From: DASXUG01 sp964620425
GTDB lineage: Bacteria; Pseudomonadota; Gammaproteobacteria; Burkholderiales; Methylophilaceae
Direction of reading: 5' to 3'
Length of the DNA stretch: 64,000 nucleotides
NCBI GenBank assembly: GCA_964620425.1
Contig: CAZUGV010000002.1
Coordinates: forward strand, 1 to 64,000
The position numbers and the translations under genes are program-made. Under the pieces are notes generated by a model. That model was not told the DNA's origin. It saw only the letters and a list, made by a program, of their open reading frames with translations, and did no database searches. Shown piece by piece: positions 61,871 to 64,000 of this stretch; the first letter of the stretch is position 1, and each line of letters begins with the position of its first letter.

Positions 61871-63916
61871 TTAAAACTCGCCATGCAAGCCGACTAATAA
61901 AGATCTGCCCGCAAGCGGTGCAATGTCTTTCAGTACTGAAGTATGCTCTCGTATCGTTTCGTTGAGTAGATTGTTGGCTTTAGCAAATAATTCAAAGTGG
62001 TACTCTGAACTGAGTTTGTACGTCCCCGTGAGGTTGACTTGTGTGTAGTCATCCGTTGTTGTTTCATTTTGGGCGACACGGTCTTGTTTAAAACCATGCA
62101 ATACGTCTAACCTAGCGTTTAATTTATTCAGTTGATAATCTAGACCGAACCCAATGCGTACTGGTGAAATGCGTGGCAATGGTTGCCCCGTCTTTAAGTC
62201 AGTAGCGTGAACATAGTCCCCACGCAATCGTAAATCAAGCGCACCAATTTGGTCGTATATTCTAAATTTAGCTTCACTTTCTATACCCTTGAATGATGCG
62301 GGTACGCTAATCATTTGTACTTCATTTAAATCACCACCTATATTGCCATCCTCATCAACCAATCTGCCTGTGTTGAAAAACCCGAGGTAGTTATTAAAGC
62401 GTGTGTAGTAAGCGCCAATGCTTGCTGAGTTAGCACCAGACTTCCAACGCAAATTAGCGTCGATACCGTTGGATTTTTCCACTTTGAGTGTTGTATCGCC
62501 TATTTCATATTGCCCTGTAGCCAGGTGCGCACCATTGGCAAAAAGCTCTCCGTAGAATGGCGCTCTTTCATTGTGAGATAGATTTGTGGCGAATGACCAT
62601 TGATCAGTAAAGTTATAAAGCGCACCAGTTGCAAAACTGGTGGGCGTAAAATTACGAGTGATCGCATCACCAAATTTTCCGCCACCTTTAGAGGCTTGCT
62701 CAACATTGTCAACGCGACCGCCAAAAGTTACTTTGAAGTCTTTAGGTTTGTTCAAGTCAAATGGAAGTTCTTCGTAGAGATAGACGCCATTACGATTGGT
62801 ATCCACTTTTGGGATAAACGCTTCATCACCCAACGCTTGAAAAGTAGAAAACTGATATTGATAGCCAATAACGCCAGACATTCTGCCAATGTTAGCGTGA
62901 CCCGCTTCCAAGCTACCTTCTATCCCATTATTTTTGAAAGTCGTGCCGACGGTGCCACTCTCAATTTCTTGATGTTGATAATCAGTGTAGGCCGTGCGGA
63001 ACTTAACGCGATTAACAATATTGCCTAGATTTTTGAATTCGGTTGCAAAGTCCAAACGGTCACTTTTTTGGTCAATGCGAACGGTGTCTTCTTTCACCGA
63101 TCCATAGTTGTTTTTAAAGTTTGAGTAAGACAACCCCGCATATCCGTTGTCTAGTGTGATAGAAGCGCCAAGCGCACCTCCACTGGATTCAGAGTTGCTA
63201 TTGACTAAACGACCTTTAGTATCGGTTGCTGCTCGCTGACTGGGGATTTTTGCGTAATCTGGAATGCTTAAATCATCAGATTTTCTACCATACACATCCG
63301 CGTGAATCGCAAACAAACCATTACCGACATCGACTACCGCTGCACCATTTTTTTGATTATCAGCACCACCAAAACGCGCTTCATATCTGCCTGTTGCGCC
63401 ATTTAGTGACTCTTTCGGGATACGATGATCAATTGCGTTCACGACCCCACCTAAAGCGCTACCACCGTACAGCAAGGCTGCTGGTCCTCGCACCACATCA
63501 ATTTGCTCGACTACGATTGGGTCAAGTGCAACCGCGTGATCTTGGCTGAGCGCAGAGGCATCTAAAATACCCACACCGTTTTGTAACATGCGAATGCGAT
63601 CACCATCCAACCCCCGAATCACTGGGCGAGAGGCGGCTGGACCAAAATATGTAGAGCTAACGCCTGGAATAGATTTCAATAACTCGCCCAGCGTGCTCTC
63701 GCGCTGAATGGATAAATCGTGCCCATTTAACACAGAGACAGGCGTTACCATTTCATCTGAACCAACACCAAGGGGATTGCCCGTGACGGCAATCGCGTTT
63801 GTGGTAATGTTTTCTTTAGAATCAGCTGCAAAAACTGATGGTTGAATGAACGCAACTGATAAAGCCAATAATAACTTTTTGTGCGAAAAACCGCGTAAAT
63901 GACGAATAGTAGCCAT
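61871..63916 (-). CDS. TonB-dependent outer membrane receptor (ZnuD-like)
   Basis: A 681-aa receptor: signal peptide (cleavage after SVFAA), plug domain with TPVSVLNGHDLSIQRESTLG, PVIRGLDGDRIRMLQNGVG, VVRGPAALLYGGSALGGVVN, and a 22-strand barrel ending in the outer-membrane sorting pattern (SLLVGLHGEF). Resemblance in the plug is to ZnuD/heme-zinc receptors of Neisseria, but no His-rich loop is visible, so the ligand is undecided. No TonB, ExbB or ABC transporter genes lie beside it. Confidence 0.9.
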   Translation of the reverse strand: MATIRHLRGFSHKKLLLALSVAFIQPSVFAADSKENITTNAIAVTGNPLGVGSDEMVTPVSVLNGHDLSIQRESTLGELLKSIPGVSSTYFGPAASRPVIRGLDGDRIRMLQNGVGILDASALSQDHAVALDPIVVEQIDVVRGPAALLYGGSALGGVVNAIDHRIPKESLNGATGRYEARFGGADNQKNGAAVVDVGNGLFAIHADVYGRKSDDLSIPDYAKIPSQRAATDTKGRLVNSNSESSGGALGASITLDNGYAGLSYSNFKNNYGSVKEDTVRIDQKSDRLDFATEFKNLGNIVNRVKFRTAYTDYQHQEIESGTVGTTFKNNGIEGSLEAGHANIGRMSGVIGYQYQFSTFQALGDEAFIPKVDTNRNGVYLYEELPFDLNKPKDFKVTFGGRVDNVEQASKGGGKFGDAITRNFTPTSFATGALYNFTDQWSFATNLSHNERAPFYGELFANGAHLATGQYEIGDTTLKVEKSNGIDANLRWKSGANSASIGAYYTRFNNYLGFFNTGRLVDEDGNIGGDLNEVQMISVPASFKGIESEAKFRIYDQIGALDLRLRGDYVHATDLKTGQPLPRISPVRIGFGLDYQLNKLNARLDVLHGFKQDRVAQNETTTDDYTQVNLTGTYKLSSEYHFELFAKANNLLNETIREHTSVLKDIAPLAGRSLLVGLHGEF

Positions 63917-63948
63917 GATGAATCCTCAAAACTCATAAAGTAAAAATA

Positions 63949-63963
63949 GCCTGATAATCAGGC
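63949..63963 (-). terminator. Small hairpin at the right end, possible terminator
   Basis: GCCTGA-TTA-TCAGGC on the minus strand, then TATTTTTAC. It could end a gene that lies beyond the window upstream of the TonB receptor, or be an operator for it. A 6-bp stem makes either weak. Confidence 0.4.
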
Positions 63964-64000
63964 GCTAAATTAGATTTAAACGAGTTGAGAGGGTGGTGCA

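Overview
The window looks like a chromosomal segment of a betaproteobacterium, most likely a methylotroph of the Methylophilaceae (Methylotenera/Methylophilus type). This rests on gene content and order: rpsU-yqeY-dnaG-rpoD, rpsP-rimM-trmD-rplS, tolQRAB-pal-cpoB-queE-queC, split adenosylcobalamin-dependent ribonucleotide reductase, and an AT-leaning coding style. It is an inference; no 16S or database search was possible. Most of the window is housekeeping DNA. There is no CRISPR array, prophage, transposase or plasmid origin.

Layout. (1) 1-7 kb: the 5' part of a tRNA-Ile(CAT), the macromolecular synthesis operon, divergent tsaD, then plsY and folB. (2) 6.9-8.05 kb: a small accessory patch with an unknown membrane protein and hairpin repeats. 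(3) 8-13.3 kb: xerD-ogt, the rpsP-rimM-trmD-rplS translation operon, and the queuosine genes queE-queC. (4) 13.3-23.5 kb: the Tol-Pal envelope system, ruvB and a giant AsmA-like (DUF748) protein. (5) 23.6-27.2 kb: an Lrp-type regulator divergent from dadA-alr-ridA, a D/L-alanine catabolic unit. (6) 27.4-34 kb: the main accessory zone, with two MOSC proteins, three or four tiny unannotated genes, a BLUF blue-light sensor, a beta-barrel porin, a tandem pair of small secreted paralogues, and a lone PD-(D/E)XK nuclease-like protein, interspersed with inverted repeats. (7) 33.5-36.6 kb: the split class II ribonucleotide reductase. (8) 37-46 kb: waaA, tolC, a methyltransferase, and a TetR-controlled RND efflux operon with a promoter/operator readable in the sequence. 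(9) 46.6-51.3 kb: a TPP riboswitch and thiC, then a DODA/DoxX/LysR cassette that ends in a second, degenerate copy of the thiC 3' end and its terminator. (10) 51.4-64 kb: an EVE protein and two PPOX-family flavoproteins, a YVTN propeller protein, ilvA, rpiA, the phosphate/polyphosphate genes phoU-ppx-ppk, an Fe-trafficking protein and a ZnuD-like TonB receptor.

The most notable observations are two cassettes each bounded by an intact gene and a decayed in-frame copy of part of that gene (thiC around DODA-DoxX-LysR; a MOSC gene around small ORFs plus BLUF). Others are the stand-alone nuclease-like protein at 32.2-33.5 kb, the tandem small secreted proteins at 30.6-31.1 kb, a 12-bp palindrome that covers the -35 and spacer of the efflux promoter, and three very small membrane or cysteine-rich genes. 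I see no complete multi-gene system that I could call new with confidence. The accessory zone at 27-34 kb is the best place to look.
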